From NCBI RefSeq assembly GCF_900095885.1, contig NZ_LT615367.1, positions 1,860,001 through 1,924,000 on the forward strand: DNA of 64,000 bases, read 5' to 3'. This stretch comes from Dickeya aquatica (GTDB taxonomy: Bacteria > Pseudomonadota > Gammaproteobacteria > Enterobacterales > Enterobacteriaceae). The position numbers were made by a program, and so were the translations under genes. The notes below the pieces were generated by a model. That model was not told where the DNA came from, did not search any database, and was given only the letters and a program-made list of their open reading frames with translations. How positions within the stretch are numbered: position 1 is the stretch's first letter; each line of letters opens with the position of its first letter. This document shows positions 42,429 through 52,849 of the stretch, piece after piece.

Positions 42429-43829
42429 TTATCCGTGACGCTGGCGGCGATGGCGAAGAATCTGATAAGCGACAGCTAATACCACAAACCATAATGGCGT
42501 TACGGTTAGTGCCTGTAAGGTATCTGGTTGCAGTGTCAGCAGTACCAGCACAAACGCAAAAAATGCCAGACAGACCCAACACATAATAATGCCGCAAGGC
42601 ATTTTATATGCCGATGACTGATGCCGTTGTGGCCGTTGCCTGCGGTAAACCAGATAAGAGCACAGAATGATGCTCCAGACGAACATGAACAAAATCGCTG
42701 ATACGGTGGTGACGAGTGTAAAAACGGTCATGACATTAGGAATCAGGTAGATAAGTACAACCCCACATAACAGGCATATACAGGAAAACAGCAATCCACC
42801 AGAGGGAACGGCTCGTTTTGACAGGCGGCCAAAGCTGGCTGGTGCATATCCTTGTCTGGCCAGGCCAAACAACATACGGCTGGTAGAAAATACCCCGCTA
42901 TTTGCTGACGATGCCGCAGAAGTCAATACCACAAAATTTATCACACTGGCAGCAGCCGGTAGCCCGACCAAAACAAACATTTCGACAAACGGACTTTTGT
43001 CTGCCGCGATATGGCTCCAGGGCGTCACCGACATAATCATTATCAAGGCGAAGACATAAAACATGATAATACGTATCGGGATAGCGTTGATTGCCCGGGG
43101 TAAAACCACGTTTGGATTTTTGGTTTCTGCGGCGGTCGTACCCACTAGCTCGATACCAACAAAAGCGAAGATGGCTATTTGAAAGCCAGCGAAGAAGCCG
43201 CTGAGGCCTTTGGGAAATAATCCGCCATCGCGCCATAAGTTACTTAATGAAGCGGCAGTTCCTGATGGTGAAACAAATTGCATGGCAACCAGCACGGCAC
43301 CAATCGCAATTAAAGCCACAATAGCCACTATCTTTATCATTGCAAACCAAAACTCCATCTCACCAAACAGTTTGACCGTTGCCAGGTTTAATGTGAGTAA
43401 CACGAGTACGCAAAGCAGTGAACTTATCCATTGTGACAAATCAGGAAACCAGAATTGGGCATAGGCACTGATGGCCACGACATCGGCAATGCCTGTCACC
43501 ACCCAACAGAACCAGTATGTCCAGCCGGTAAAAAAACCGGCCCACGGCCCAAGCAAATCGGCAGAAAAGTCGCTGAATGATTTGTAATTCAGGTCAGAGA
43601 GTAGCAATTCACCCATTGCCCGCATCACGAAAAACAGCATAAAACCGATTATCATATAAACAAAAATAATCGATGGACCGGCAAGGCTGATGGTCTTTCC
43701 TGATCCCATAAACAAGCCCGTACCTATTGCTCCACCGATGGCAATCAATTGAATATGCCTATTGGTCAGGTTACGGCGTAGGTCATTATGACTATTAGCC
43801 ACTGTATTATGTTGTGTTTGATCTGTCAT
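42429..43829 (-). CDS. cycA: D-serine/D-alanine/glycine:H+ symporter
   Basis: The 466-residue inner-membrane permease of the APC family is near-identical in long stretches to E. coli CycA (NLTNRHIQLIAIGGAIGTG at the start, GLFMGSGKTISLAGPS, SAASSANSGVFSTSRMLFG). It has 12 hydrophobic helices. It imports glycine, D-serine, D-alanine and D-cycloserine. The upstream 418 bases to tRNA-Lys probably hold its promoter and 5' leader, where GcvB acts in E. coli; I could not map it. Confidence 0.95.
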   Translation of the reverse strand: MTDQTQHNTVANSHNDLRRNLTNRHIQLIAIGGAIGTGLFMGSGKTISLAGPSIIFVYMIIGFMLFFVMRAMGELLLSDLNYKSFSDFSADLLGPWAGFFTGWTYWFCWVVTGIADVVAISAYAQFWFPDLSQWISSLLCVLVLLTLNLATVKLFGEMEFWFAMIKIVAIVALIAIGAVLVAMQFVSPSGTAASLSNLWRDGGLFPKGLSGFFAGFQIAIFAFVGIELVGTTAAETKNPNVVLPRAINAIPIRIIMFYVFALIMIMSVTPWSHIAADKSPFVEMFVLVGLPAAASVINFVVLTSAASSANSGVFSTSRMLFGLARQGYAPASFGRLSKRAVPSGGLLFSCICLLCGVVLIYLIPNVMTVFTLVTTVSAILFMFVWSIILCSYLVYRRQRPQRHQSSAYKMPCGIIMCWVCLAFFAFVLVLLTLQPDTLQALTVTPLWFVVLAVAYQILRHRRQRHG

Positions 43830-44247
43830 AAAATGTGATTTCCAGAACGAGTCAGCCAGGGAGAAACCGGCATATATAAAAAGCCCGTTTCCCGAATGAT
43901 TCCCCTAACGAATGCGAGTGCACGCAGGTATTTTGCAGCGCTTTCAGAGCGAGACGATTGGTAAGCCAGGCGGATACAACCTACATCATTATTGCAACAG
44001 GCAATCAACTGAATAAATAAGAATGGTCAATACTAACACGTCATTCGGGGGCGAATGAATCTATGTCGCTCAGGCTGAATAGAAAACACAGGAAAATCGT
44101 TTGTTGTTGTACATACGCGTGAAACAAAACCATGTTTACGGGCAGGAGGGAAGGGGTGAAGTGTGTACATAAATCAGGCGGTCTTCAGAAAAAATAGAGT
44201 GAACTATTTGACAGCAGCTGAAGAGAGGAGAATAATGCCTCCCCGTT

Positions 44248-44323
44248 GGGTCGTTAGCTCAGTCGGTAGAGCAGTTGACTCTTAATCAATTGGTCATAGG
44301 TTCGAACCCTATACGACCCACCA
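44248..44323 (+). tRNA. tRNA-Lys (CTT)
   Basis: GGGTCGT acceptor, D-arm, anticodon loop CTCTTAA giving CTT, T-arm GGTTCGAACC, ACGACCC and encoded CCA. The sequence is like the enterobacterial tRNA-Lys(TTT) apart from the anticodon and a few arm bases. Confidence 0.95.
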
Positions 44324-44555
44324 ACAACCCCGCCTGCTTATATATCTTTAAATAAACCTCATCGGCATAATTTAGTTAAAAAATTATCTTTTTTACTTCT
44401 TTCTGGTATAGAAATATACAGGATTAAAAAATTTCTTTGCGTAAAAGCTTTATTTTCGCTAAGGCTATTTGTTAACGAAATATAACTCAACGTGTCAATA
44501 TTTTTGTTGTTTTCTTTGTTCAGTATTGCTGCTGGTAGGGTAAAAGAGAATTAAT

Positions 44556-44595
44556 CCCATCAGACTCGTTGAGTGAGTGAGGGTGGTCTGATGGG
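44556..44595 (-). terminator. Terminator of yecF
   Basis: CCCATCAGAC and GTCTGATGGG form an exact stem with a 20-base loop, followed on the minus strand by ATTAATTCTCTTTT. Confidence 0.6.
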
Positions 44596-44603
44596 AAATA
44601 AGA

Positions 44604-44828
44604 TTAACGGCGATAAACAGTTTTAATTTGTTTAATTGTTGTGCTGAATATTTCAGCCTGGGTTGGATCATCAAGCTGGGCTACGTGCTTTTCCATATTG
44701 ACGATAATTTTGCCCGCATCGGCCTGCCCGATAGACTTCAGCATCAGCGTCATCAGCGCCTTCATGCAGCTAACTTCATAAGCCAGCGTTTCAGGTGTGG
44801 CCGCTGTCGGGAAGTCGTTGGTGTTCAT
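44604..44828 (-). CDS. yecF: YecF family protein (DUF2594)
   Basis: The 74-residue cytoplasmic protein matches E. coli YecF (YEVSCMKALMTLMLKSIGQADAG). AGGAG precedes ATG 44828; the longer frame to 44918 is not needed. Divergent to uvrY as in E. coli. Function unknown. Confidence 0.9.
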   Translation of the reverse strand: MNTNDFPTAATPETLAYEVSCMKALMTLMLKSIGQADAGKIIVNMEKHVAQLDDPTQAEIFSTTIKQIKTVYRR

Positions 44829-45365
44829 AGTATCTCCTGTAATGAATATAAAGCCGATGCTATCGACAAAGTGAAAAAATGCCTGATAATCCGGCAACAT
44901 AACCAAAATTGGTGTCATTGTACCATATTTGTCAATGTTGCTGATCGCTGAAAATAAGCCTTGCCAAGGGAAGTTGTATTTTTTCTATCTGTTTTCGCCA
45001 CAAATTGCTTATATTTTGTTAACGAAAATCGTGGTCTTTAAATGCGCTTGCAGAGAAACATCGCAATTTTTATATGGATATTTTGAGGCCTGTGTATTAT
45101 TTGTAGTAAACGGGCAGTGTGATAGTGCACTTGGAAGGTTATAATGGCATAACAGTACAGCAGGGCGGTGATTGCTTGCGCTGGAAAAACTTGATAATGT
45201 TTTGATTATAGATATTTTTTATAATTTTTAGACGCTACTTCGTGTCTCTTTCTCTAAAAAAGCCAGGTTGGAAATATGAATACTGTGATGGAAGAAAGTT
45301 TCGTGGATGACGAGCAGAGGCTACCATCCGCGAGCCTGAAGAATAATACCACACGGTAGAATAAA

Positions 45366-45398
45366 AATACACTTTTAATTAAAAAGTGTATTCATTTT
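45366..45398. terminator. Terminator-like hairpin upstream of uvrY
   Basis: AATACACTTTT, a 5-base loop, AAAAGTGTATT and a T-rich tail lie in the gap before uvrY. No gene is seen before it between 44829 and 45365, so it may end a small RNA or be a leader structure. Confidence 0.5.
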
Positions 45399-45468
45399 TT
45401 TCTAAACCACATAGTACCACCTGCAACAAATTCGTCTGTAAGTGTTACTCTTTTTGGAGAATTGTTCT

Positions 45469-46125
45469 TTGATTAGCGTTTTTCTTGTTGATGACCATGA
45501 ACTGGTGCGGGCAGGGATACGGCGCATTCTTGACGATATCAAAGGCCTCAAGGTTGTAGGGGAGGCGCAATGCGGCGAAGATGCGGTCAGATGGTGCCGT
45601 AGCAATAGTGCGGACGTTGTGCTGATGGATATGAACATGCCCGGCATTGGTGGTCTCGAGGCGACTCGTAAAATTGTGCGATTTTCCCCTGAAGTGAAGG
45701 TTATAATGCTAACTATTCACACCGAGAATCCGTTACCTGCTAAAGTGATGCAGGCTGGTGCGGCAGGTTACCTGAGTAAGGGTGCTACGCCAGAAGAGGT
45801 TATTTGTGCCATTCGCTCTGTACATGCAGGCAAGCGTTATATTGCCTCTGATATTGCCCAGCAAATGGCGTTAAGTCAGCTCGAACCTCAGACGGAAACG
45901 CCACTTGAGTGTCTCTCTGAGCGTGAATTGCAAATTATGATGATGATCACTAAAGGTCAGAAAGTGACCGAGATTTCAGATAAGCTCAACCTCAGCCCGA
46001 AGACGGTCAATAGCTATCGTTATCGTATGTTCAACAAACTGAACATTAATGGCGACGTCGAGTTAACGCATCTTGCAATTCGTCACGGACTTTTTAACGC
46101 GGAGACTTTGATCAGTAGTGACTGA
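45469..46125 (+). CDS. uvrY: BarA/UvrY two-component response regulator (SirA/GacA/ExpA)
   Basis: The 218-residue protein has a receiver domain ([15 protein letters not shown] with acidic pocket, Asp in [10 protein letters not shown] as phosphorylation site, Lys in YLSKGA) and a LuxR-type helix-turn-helix ([25 protein letters not shown]). The start is the TTG at 45469, giving exactly the E. coli length and a GGAG site nine bases ahead. It activates CsrB-type sRNAs and, in soft-rot bacteria, extracellular enzymes. Overlaps uvrC by eight bases. Confidence 0.95.
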   Translation: MISVFLVDDHELVRAGIRRILDDIKGLKVVGEAQCGEDAVRWCRSNSADVVLMDMNMPGIGGLEATRKIVRFSPEVKVIMLTIHTENPLPAKVMQAGAAGYLSKGATPEEVICAIRSVHAGKRYIASDIAQQMALSQLEPQTETPLECLSERELQIMMMITKGQKVTEISDKLNLSPKTVNSYRYRMFNKLNINGDVELTHLAIRHGLFNAETLISSD

Positions 46126-47950
46126 ACGTTTTGATGCCCAGGCTTTTCTGAAGACAGTAACCAGTCAGCCTGGCGTTTATCGCATGTATGATGCCAGCAA
46201 TACGGTCATCTATGTTGGTAAAGCGAAGGATCTAAAGAAACGCCTTTCCAGTTATTTTCGTGCGCAGGTTGCCAGTCGGAAAACTGAAGCTTTGGTGAAA
46301 AGTATTCAGCAGATCGATGTCACGATCACGCATACTGAAACTGAAGCGCTGTTGCTTGAGCACAATTTCATCAAGCAATATCAGCCGCGCTATAACGTAT
46401 TATTACGTGATGATAAATCTTACCCGTTGATTTTTCTGAGTGCTGATAGCCATCCCCGGTTGTCTATACACCGGGGAGCCAGGCACGCCAAAGGCGAATA
46501 TTTTGGCCCGTTCCCTAATGGAAATGCGGTGCGTGAAACACTCATGTTGTTGCAAAAATTGTTTCCGATTCGCCAGTGTGAAAATAGTGTTTATCGCAAT
46601 CGTTCGCGCCCTTGCCTGCAATATCAGATTGGGCGTTGTCTGGGGCCGTGTGTGAGCGGGCTGGTCAGCCAGGAGGACTATCAGCAGCAGGTTGATTACG
46701 TGCGGTTGTTCCTGTCTGGTAAAGATCAACAGGTGCTGACCCGGCTGGTGGCAGATATGGAGTCAGCCAGTCGCGAACTGAGGTTTGAAGATGCGGCCCG
46801 AATTCGTGATCAAATTCAGGCAGTGCGACGGGTCACAGAGAAACAGTTTGTTTCTGGCGATAGCGATGATCTTGATGTGATTGGCGTCGCGTTTGAGGCC
46901 GGCATGGCCTGTGTCCATGTGCTCTTTATTCGCCAAGGGAAGGTGTTAGGCAGCCGAAGTTATTTTCCGAAAGTGCCGGGAGGAACTGAACTTGCAGAAG
47001 TGGTGCAGACCTTCGTCGGACAGTTCTACTTACAGGGTAGTATCGCTCGCACTTTACCATCAGAAATTTTGCTCGACTTTGCATTGCCAGAGCACGCCTT
47101 GCTGGCCGACTCACTCAGTGAGCAAGCAGGACGTAAAATTCAGATTCAAAGTCGTCCTCGGGGAGATCGTGCCCGCTATCTCAAGCTGGCTCGCACGAAT
47201 GCCCAGACAGCACTCGCGACAAAACTCTCTGAGCAATCAACAATCTGGCAGCGTCTGGAGGCGCTGTCTTCGGTACTCGGTATTGATAAAATCCACCGTA
47301 TGGAGTGTTTTGATATTAGCCATACCATGGGCGAGCAAACCGTGGCATCTTGCGTGGTGTTCGATACCAACGGGCCTCTGCGTGCTGAATATCGTCGCTA
47401 TAATATTTCCGGCATCACGCCTGGCGATGATTATGCGGCGATGAATCAGGTGATCAAACGCCGTTACGGCAAATCGATTGATGAAAGTAAAATTCCTGAT
47501 GTGATTGTGATTGATGGGGGAAAAGGCCAATTGGCGCAGGCGAAAACGGTATTTTCATCTCTACAGGTCGCATGGGATACCACCAAGCCGCTGTTGCTAG
47601 GTGTGGCAAAAGGCAGCGATCGCAAGGCGGGCCTGGAAACCTTGTTTTTTGAAGCGACCGGCGAGGGGGTGGCATTACCCGCTGATTCCCCAGCCTTGCA
47701 CGTTATTCAGCATATACGTGACGAATCGCACCATCATGCGATTAGCGGGCATCGCAAACAGCGTGCTAAGGTAAAAAGCACCAGTTCACTTGAAATGATA
47801 GAAGGCGTGGGACCAAAACGTCGTCAGGCACTGCTTAAGTTCATGGGGGGCCTGCAACCCCTGATTAACGCCAGTATTGAGGAAATAGCCGGAGTCCCTG
47901 GAATTTCGCACGCTTTGGCAGAAAAAATCTTTCATGCATTGAAACACTAG
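46118..47950 (+). CDS. uvrC: Excinuclease ABC subunit C
   Basis: The 610-residue nuclease makes both incisions in nucleotide excision repair. It has the GIY-YIG domain at the start ([22 protein letters not shown]), four clustered cysteines, the UVR motif (about 204-239), the RNase H-like endonuclease domain ([20 protein letters not shown]) and C-terminal helix-hairpin-helix motifs (IEGVGPKRR). GTG start at 46118 within the end of uvrY, as in other enterobacteria. Confidence 0.98.
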   Translation: MTERFDAQAFLKTVTSQPGVYRMYDASNTVIYVGKAKDLKKRLSSYFRAQVASRKTEALVKSIQQIDVTITHTETEALLLEHNFIKQYQPRYNVLLRDDKSYPLIFLSADSHPRLSIHRGARHAKGEYFGPFPNGNAVRETLMLLQKLFPIRQCENSVYRNRSRPCLQYQIGRCLGPCVSGLVSQEDYQQQVDYVRLFLSGKDQQVLTRLVADMESASRELRFEDAARIRDQIQAVRRVTEKQFVSGDSDDLDVIGVAFEAGMACVHVLFIRQGKVLGSRSYFPKVPGGTELAEVVQTFVGQFYLQGSIARTLPSEILLDFALPEHALLADSLSEQAGRKIQIQSRPRGDRARYLKLARTNAQTALATKLSEQSTIWQRLEALSSVLGIDKIHRMECFDISHTMGEQTVASCVVFDTNGPLRAEYRRYNISGITPGDDYAAMNQVIKRRYGKSIDESKIPDVIVIDGGKGQLAQAKTVFSSLQVAWDTTKPLLLGVAKGSDRKAGLETLFFEATGEGVALPADSPALHVIQHIRDESHHHAISGHRKQRAKVKSTSSLEMIEGVGPKRRQALLKFMGGLQPLINASIEEIAGVPGISHALAEKIFHALKH

Positions 47951-48007
47951 AGGCAATGTAGCAACATATCCTTATTCTCTTTCGAGCCAGACAGTTACTC
48001 AGACGCT

Positions 48008-48556
48008 ATGCGATTTAATATACCTACGTGGCTTACCCTGTTTCGAGTTGTTTTAATCCCATTCTTTGTTCTGGCATTTTATCTGCCGTTCAACTGGGCT
48101 CCGACGGTCTGTGCAGGCATTTTTGTTTTTGCAGCCATTACTGACTGGTTTGATGGTTTTCTTGCCCGCCTCTGGAAGCAGACGACGCGCTTTGGGGCGT
48201 TTCTGGATCCCGTTGCTGATAAGGTTATGGTGGCTGTGGCGCTGGTGCTAGTGGCGGAATACTATCACTCCTGGTGGATAACATTACCGGCAGCGACCAT
48301 GATTGCCCGGGAAATTATTATTTCAGCATTGCGGGAATGGATGGCTGAGCTCGGTAAGCGCAGCAGCGTCGCGGTATCCTGGGTGGGGAAAATAAAAACG
48401 ACAGCACAGATGGTGGCTTTAATCGGGCTGTTGTGGCGGCCGGAAAAGCTGGTGGAGGCGGCTGGGATATTTGCCTTGTACATCGCCGCCGTGCTGACTT
48501 TCTGGTCAATGTTCCAGTATTTAAGCGCAGCATGGCGTGATTTGCTTGAACATTGA
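48008..48556 (+). CDS. pgsA: Phosphatidylglycerophosphate synthase
   Basis: The 182-residue inner-membrane enzyme transfers glycerol-3-phosphate to CDP-diacylglycerol in phosphatidylglycerol synthesis. The CDP-alcohol phosphatidyltransferase motif D-x2-D-G-x2-A-R-x8-G-x3-D-x3-D is visible in [19 protein letters not shown] and FLDPVADKV. Several membrane helices. It follows uvrC as in E. coli. Confidence 0.97.
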   Translation: MRFNIPTWLTLFRVVLIPFFVLAFYLPFNWAPTVCAGIFVFAAITDWFDGFLARLWKQTTRFGAFLDPVADKVMVAVALVLVAEYYHSWWITLPAATMIAREIIISALREWMAELGKRSSVAVSWVGKIKTTAQMVALIGLLWRPEKLVEAAGIFALYIAAVLTFWSMFQYLSAAWRDLLEH

Positions 48557-48697
48557 TCACCTAGCTTTAAAAAGCAACAAACGGCGCAGTGAGAGTGATA
48601 ATTTTATTGACTCACTGCGTCAGGTAAGTAGAATGCATCGCATCGACAGCAGCACGGTTTATTGAAAAAGCTTAATAAACAATATGTTCTGTCAAAT

Positions 48698-48773
<76 letters not shown>

Positions 48774-48796
48774 AATTAGTTAAGACGTTAAAATAA

Positions 48797-48870
48797 GGCG
48801 CGTTGGCAGAGTGGCCATGCAGCGGATTGCAAATCCGCCCACCTCGGTTCGACTCCGGGACGCGCCTCCA
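48797..48870 (+). tRNA. cysT: tRNA-Cys (GCA)
   Basis: GGCGCGT acceptor, anticodon GCA in ATTGCAAAT, T-arm GGTTCGACTCC, ACGCGCC and TCCA end. Confidence 0.96.
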
Positions 48871-48878
48871 AATTCTGA

Positions 48879-48965
48879 GCCCAGATGGTGGAATCGGTAG
48901 ACACAAGGGATTTAAAATCCCTCGGCGTACGCGCTGTGCGGGTTCAAGTCCCGCTCTGGGCACCA
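48879..48965 (+). tRNA. leuZ: tRNA-Leu (TAA)
   Basis: GCCCAGA acceptor, anticodon TAA in TTTAAAAT, long variable arm (CGGCGTACGCGCTG), T-arm and TCTGGGCACCA. The prophage starts just downstream, so its 3' end may be the phage attachment site. Confidence 0.96.
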
Positions 48966-49009
48966 TGCAATAAATGACTGATAAAAATAGAAATAAATAA
49001 AAACTCTTC

Positions 49010-49031
49010 ACCGCCTCAAGGCGGTTTTTTT
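49010..49031 (+). terminator. Terminator of the tRNA operon
   Basis: ACCGCC-TCAA-GGCGGT followed by seven T residues. Confidence 0.8.
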
Positions 49032-49051
49032 ATGCCTGAAATTTAGCAAGT

Positions 49052-49081
49052 GGCAGCAAAATGGCAGCAGAGTGGCAGCAC
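49052..49081. repeat. Triple TGGCAGCA direct repeat near the prophage end
   Basis: GGCAGCA occurs three times at about 11-bp spacing right between the tRNA operon terminator and ogr. It may belong to the phage attachment or integrase-binding region. Confidence 0.4.
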
Positions 49082-49145
49082 CCGTTTTTCGGGTATAAAA
49101 AAGGCGACTCCCAATCAGCCGCCATTGTTCACCGTGGTTGAATAA

Positions 49146-49388
49146 TTAAAGAGCCAGATCCAGCTGATTCTCTCCACTATGACTACGCGGAAATATGTTT
49201 GATGGAACAAACGCACCGGCGGCGGGTTTGGTTTCATTCAGTGCGCCGTCAATGTAGGTCATGCTGGTAAAACAATGACCACACATCATATTTTGGCATT
49301 GGTGGTAACTACGGCGAGTCAGCGGCGTTATCTCTACGCTGGTTCTGGTTTTAGCAGTTGCGCGGCATTTTGGACATTTGATCGCCAT
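49146..49388 (-). CDS. ogr: Phage late-gene activator, Ogr/Delta family
   Basis: The 80-residue zinc-finger protein has CPKC and CQNMMC, the four cysteines of Ogr, with KTRTSVEITPLTRRSYHQC between. Ogr activates P2 late promoters through the RNA polymerase alpha subunit at TGT-N12-ACA sites; two such sites are present here (50687 and 61456). ATG 49388 has a GGGGG site. Confidence 0.9.
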   Translation of the reverse strand: MAIKCPKCRATAKTRTSVEITPLTRRSYHQCQNMMCGHCFTSMTYIDGALNETKPAAGAFVPSNIFPRSHSGENQLDLAL

Positions 49389-49439
49389 GACAACCCCCAA
49401 AGGTGTTTTCAGTGGCGATATTATACACTGGTTACAGCG

Positions 49440-50603
49440 TTATTCGTCATCATCCGTATCGTCGTCAATTTTCGTTTCTTTAATATTCCAGTCTGTAATT
49501 TTCACCTCGAATTCCAGCGATGTAGTAAATCCGCTGCTGCCAATTTCATGCACGCAGCGTGTTATCACCCAGTCAGCCGTGTCGATTGGCAACTTGAATC
49601 CCGACATTCTCGCGTGCATTTCTGGATATAACTCAGCGCGGCCCCGCGCCAGCGTGACTGAAAACTCGGCTGCACCGCGCTGTAGTTTTCGCCAGTGCGC
49701 ATCCGCTGCAATTCGCGCTGCCCGTTCCGTTTTGAACGTTTTTCGCATAACAAAAACATTGCCATCAGAGCCCGCGAGATAATTCCCCTCTTTTTTGCTC
49801 GACTTCGCTTTTGCCGTTCTGGCCGTCGTTGACCGCTTTCGTGTGATACGGGCAGGCTTCGCCTTGCCGAAATCCAGATCAAGCCAATATGCCGTGACAC
49901 CGGTATAGGCATCTCTGTCTGCGACGCGAAACCGATGTTTGTCGCCGCTACTGCGTGTGATAGTGATAGATGGCAACGGCCGCCCGCTTTGCGAAACGGA
50001 CTGACCGGGCACAAAAAACAGCAACATGCCGTCCTTTATCGTCGTTACCGCGCCGACCATTTCGGCCATTCGCGTCAAAAACGAGATGTCTGACTCATTC
50101 GTCTGGTCAGCGTGGTCAAGCTCCAGTTTCGCCAGATGCGCGGACACCCCGGCCCGCAGTCCGTAGCGGCTCGCGATTGCTGACACAACGTAGTCAACGG
50201 TCACGTTATGCCAGCTGTAGTCACGACGCACATTAAACGTATTGCGAAAATCGGCGCTTTTTGCACTGATGATCAGTTGGTCTGGCGGCCCCTGATGTGT
50301 AATTTCATCAACAACAAAACGCCCCTTGCTAACCAGCGGCTGGCCCTGCCAGCCCAGCGCAACCAGCAGCCTGGCACCCCTATCTGGCAGCAGCAGACGC
50401 CTGTCAGTATCATCCAGGGCCAGTTCCAGCGTGTCAGCCTCGAAACCGCGATTATCCGTTACCGTCAGCGAGATAACTCGCGTGTTCAGCTCTGTAATCT
50501 GGTCATTCGCACCCTCGATACGAACAATAAATGCCGGACGCGGCGAATAGCCGCCCAGCCTGTCTGACACATCACCGATAGCCGCACTTATCATATCGAC
50601 CAA
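49440..50603 (-). CDS. D: Phage late control/tail protein gpD
   Basis: The protein (387 residues) has the gpD signature VISLTVTDNRGFEADTLELALDDTDRRL and VALGWQGQPLVSKG. gpD forms the tail hub that links tube and baseplate spike. The TTG at 50603 has GGGAGG 5-6 bases ahead; ATG 50594 is an alternative. It lies next to ogr as in P2, but FI to U, which normally precede it on the same strand, are on the other strand. Confidence 0.88.
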   Translation of the reverse strand: MVDMISAAIGDVSDRLGGYSPRPAFIVRIEGANDQITELNTRVISLTVTDNRGFEADTLELALDDTDRRLLLPDRGARLLVALGWQGQPLVSKGRFVVDEITHQGPPDQLIISAKSADFRNTFNVRRDYSWHNVTVDYVVSAIASRYGLRAGVSAHLAKLELDHADQTNESDISFLTRMAEMVGAVTTIKDGMLLFFVPGQSVSQSGRPLPSITITRSSGDKHRFRVADRDAYTGVTAYWLDLDFGKAKPARITRKRSTTARTAKAKSSKKEGNYLAGSDGNVFVMRKTFKTERAARIAADAHWRKLQRGAAEFSVTLARGRAELYPEMHARMSGFKLPIDTADWVITRCVHEIGSSGFTTSLEFEVKITDWNIKETKIDDDTDDDE

Positions 50604-50686
50604 AATCACCTCCCCATTGGCCCATGTCACCCTCATCCGCGAGGGTGACATAGGCCATTTTGTCACACGCGCGCGTAGTGCCGACA

Positions 50687-50722
50687 CGTTGTGATTGTCA
50701 GCAGGTTGCGACAATCACAACG
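50687..50722. promoter_or_regulatory. Palindromic Ogr-type site between D and FI
   Basis: CGTTGTGATTGT-N12-ACAATCACAACG is an exact 12-bp inverted repeat with the TGT-N12-ACA core of P2 late promoters. Its centre (about 50705) is about 81 bp before the FI start and 101 bp before the D start, fitting activation of transcription from about -55 in both directions. Confidence 0.75.
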
Positions 50723-50785
50723 ACGTGCGCCGCTCGGCATCAACACAGATGATAGCGACGACATTTGACAGATCGAGGCCATGAC

Positions 50786-51979
50786 ATGAGTGACACGTAT
50801 CACCACGGCGTCAGCGTCGGCGAATCAACAGACCTCAGCACCATCATCACTGATATCAATTCATCGGTGATCGGTGTTGTCTGTACCGCTGATGATGCCG
50901 ATGCAATAACATTTCCCCTGAATGAACCTGTTTTGCTGACGCGCGTATCAAAAGTGCTGGGCAAAGCCGGTAAAACCGGCACGCTGTATACAACGCTGAA
51001 GGCGATTTCCGACCAGACTAGTCCGTACACCATCGTTGTTCGCGTGGCCGATGCGAGCAACATTGCAGCAGTCGGAAACGAACCCGTACAGACACAGGAT
51101 CAGCTGGTCATCGGCGGCACGGACGCAAACGGGCGCTATACCGGCCTGTTTGCACTGCTGTCTGCCGAAGCCCGTGTCGGCCACCGGCCTCGCGTGCTGG
51201 GCGTTCCCGGTCTGGATACGCAGGTAGTATCCGCACAACTGGCCGTTATCGCAGAAAAGCTGCGGGCATTCGCGTACGTCAGCGCACACGACTGCGCAAC
51301 CATGGCTGAGGCCGTCGCGTACCGTAAAAACTTCTCGCAACGCGAGCTGATGATCATCTGGCCTGACTGGATTGCGTACAACGCCACGTCGGCAAAAACC
51401 GAAACCGTTCCGGCAGTGGCGTACGCGCTCGGCCTGCGCGCCAAAATCGACGAAGAACAGGGCTGGCACAAGGTTTTGTCTAACGTCGCGGTGGATAACG
51501 TGCTGGGCATCAGCAAAGACGTCTATTTCGCGTTGCAGAGCACGGACAGTGACGCCGATTTCCTGAACGGCAACGGCGTGACCACGCTAATCAAACAGAA
51601 CGGGTTTCGGTTCTGGGGCTCGCGGACGTGTGACACTGATGCATTCGTATTCGAAAGTTACACGCGCACCGCACAAATCCTCGCCGATACCATCGCAGAG
51701 GCGCATTTCCCGTACATCGATAAACCGTTAACGCCATCACTGGCGAAAGACATCATTGACGGTATCAACAAAAAACTCCTCGCGCTGGTGACATCCGGGC
51801 GTCTGCTGGGCGCGCGCTGCTGGTATGAGACCGATGCAAATACCAGCGAAACGCTGCGCACCGGCAAGTTGACCATCAAATACAACTATTCGCCCGTCCC
51901 GCCATTGGAGCACCTGGATCTGGTTCAGGAATTCACGGACGAGTATTACGCTACGTTTGCTAACACATTCGGGGGCTAA
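50786..51979 (+). CDS. FI: Tail sheath protein gpFI
   Basis: The 397-residue contractile sheath protein has the family features HGVSVGESTDLSTIITDINSSVIG near the N-terminus and a conserved C-terminal domain (YFALQSTDSDADFLN, FRFWGSRTC, FPYIDKPLTPSLAKDII). ATG 50786 has GAGG ahead. First gene of the inverted tail block. Confidence 0.95.
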   Translation: MSDTYHHGVSVGESTDLSTIITDINSSVIGVVCTADDADAITFPLNEPVLLTRVSKVLGKAGKTGTLYTTLKAISDQTSPYTIVVRVADASNIAAVGNEPVQTQDQLVIGGTDANGRYTGLFALLSAEARVGHRPRVLGVPGLDTQVVSAQLAVIAEKLRAFAYVSAHDCATMAEAVAYRKNFSQRELMIIWPDWIAYNATSAKTETVPAVAYALGLRAKIDEEQGWHKVLSNVAVDNVLGISKDVYFALQSTDSDADFLNGNGVTTLIKQNGFRFWGSRTCDTDAFVFESYTRTAQILADTIAEAHFPYIDKPLTPSLAKDIIDGINKKLLALVTSGRLLGARCWYETDANTSETLRTGKLTIKYNYSPVPPLEHLDLVQEFTDEYYATFANTFGG

Positions 51980-51981
51980 TC

Positions 51982-52497
51982 ATGGCTCTGCCTAAGAAAC
52001 TAAAATATTTCAACATGTTTATCGATGGTGACAGCTACCTCGGCATGATCCCGGAACTGACATTGCCCAAACTCAGCCGAAAAATGGAAGACTATCAGGG
52101 CGGCGGGATGCCGGGCAGCGTGTCGATTGACCTGGGCCTGGAAGCGGGCGCGCTGGACATGGAACTGACAATGGGCGGTGTGGATGCGCGACTGCTGAAA
52201 AAGTACGGCTCGCCGTCTGCGGATGCTATCCAATTTCGTTTCGCTGGCTCATATCAGTCTGAGGACACCGGACTGTCAATCCCTGTCGAAGTGCAGACGC
52301 GCGGGCGCTACACCGAGGTTGACACAGGGTCGGCAAAAATGGGTGATGACACGACCAACAAGTTCACCCTGAAAAATACGTATTACAAGTTGACCATTGA
52401 TGGTGAGGACGTCATTGAAATCGACGTCATCAACGCCGTATTTAAATCGGGCGGCGTTGACCGAATGGAACAACATCGCGCCAACATGGGCCTGTAA
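51982..52497 (+). CDS. FII: Major tail tube protein gpFII
   Basis: The 171-residue protein has the P2 tube pattern MALPKKLKYFNMFIDGDSYLG and EDYQGGGMPGSVSIDLGLEAG. It forms the inner tube. Two bases separate it from FI. Confidence 0.95.
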   Translation: MALPKKLKYFNMFIDGDSYLGMIPELTLPKLSRKMEDYQGGGMPGSVSIDLGLEAGALDMELTMGGVDARLLKKYGSPSADAIQFRFAGSYQSEDTGLSIPVEVQTRGRYTEVDTGSAKMGDDTTNKFTLKNTYYKLTIDGEDVIEIDVINAVFKSGGVDRMEQHRANMGL

Positions 52498-52546
52498 CCC
52501 ACCCCGTATACGAACCGAACAAAACGATTTTTAACCGGAGATAACC

Positions 52547-52849
52547 ATGCCACAGACCATTACACTGCAAACCCCGCTCACTCGTTCCGGCGGCGACGTA
52601 ACCGCCGTCACCATCACCGACGCACTGAAACAGGCCGGCAGCCTGCGCGGGCTAAAAGTCTACGACGTGATGACGTCCGACGTTGACGCGCTCATGACGT
52701 TGCTACCGCGCGTGACCAGCCCCGCGCTATCACCCGATGAACTGCGCCGTATGGACGTATGGGACTTCTGCCAACTGGCGAATTCGGTGGCCACTTTTTT
52801 GCAACCGAGTGCGGAACAGAAGACCGAGCCGGAGACGACCGCCGGATAA
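52547..52849 (+). CDS. E: Tail protein gpE (tape-measure chaperone)
   Basis: The 100-residue protein matches P2 gpE (TLQTPLTRSGGDVTAVTI, SDVDALMTLLPRVTSPALS). A TTTTTTG run at 52795-52801 near its end allows a shift into the E' frame. A GGAG site precedes ATG. Confidence 0.9.
   Translation: MPQTITLQTPLTRSGGDVTAVTITDALKQAGSLRGLKVYDVMTSDVDALMTLLPRVTSPALSPDELRRMDVWDFCQLANSVATFLQPSAEQKTEPETTAG

Noticed and set aside
44829..45441. Gap before uvrY considered as an extra regulator gene
   Set aside because: Only short chance ORFs without ribosome binding sites are present.
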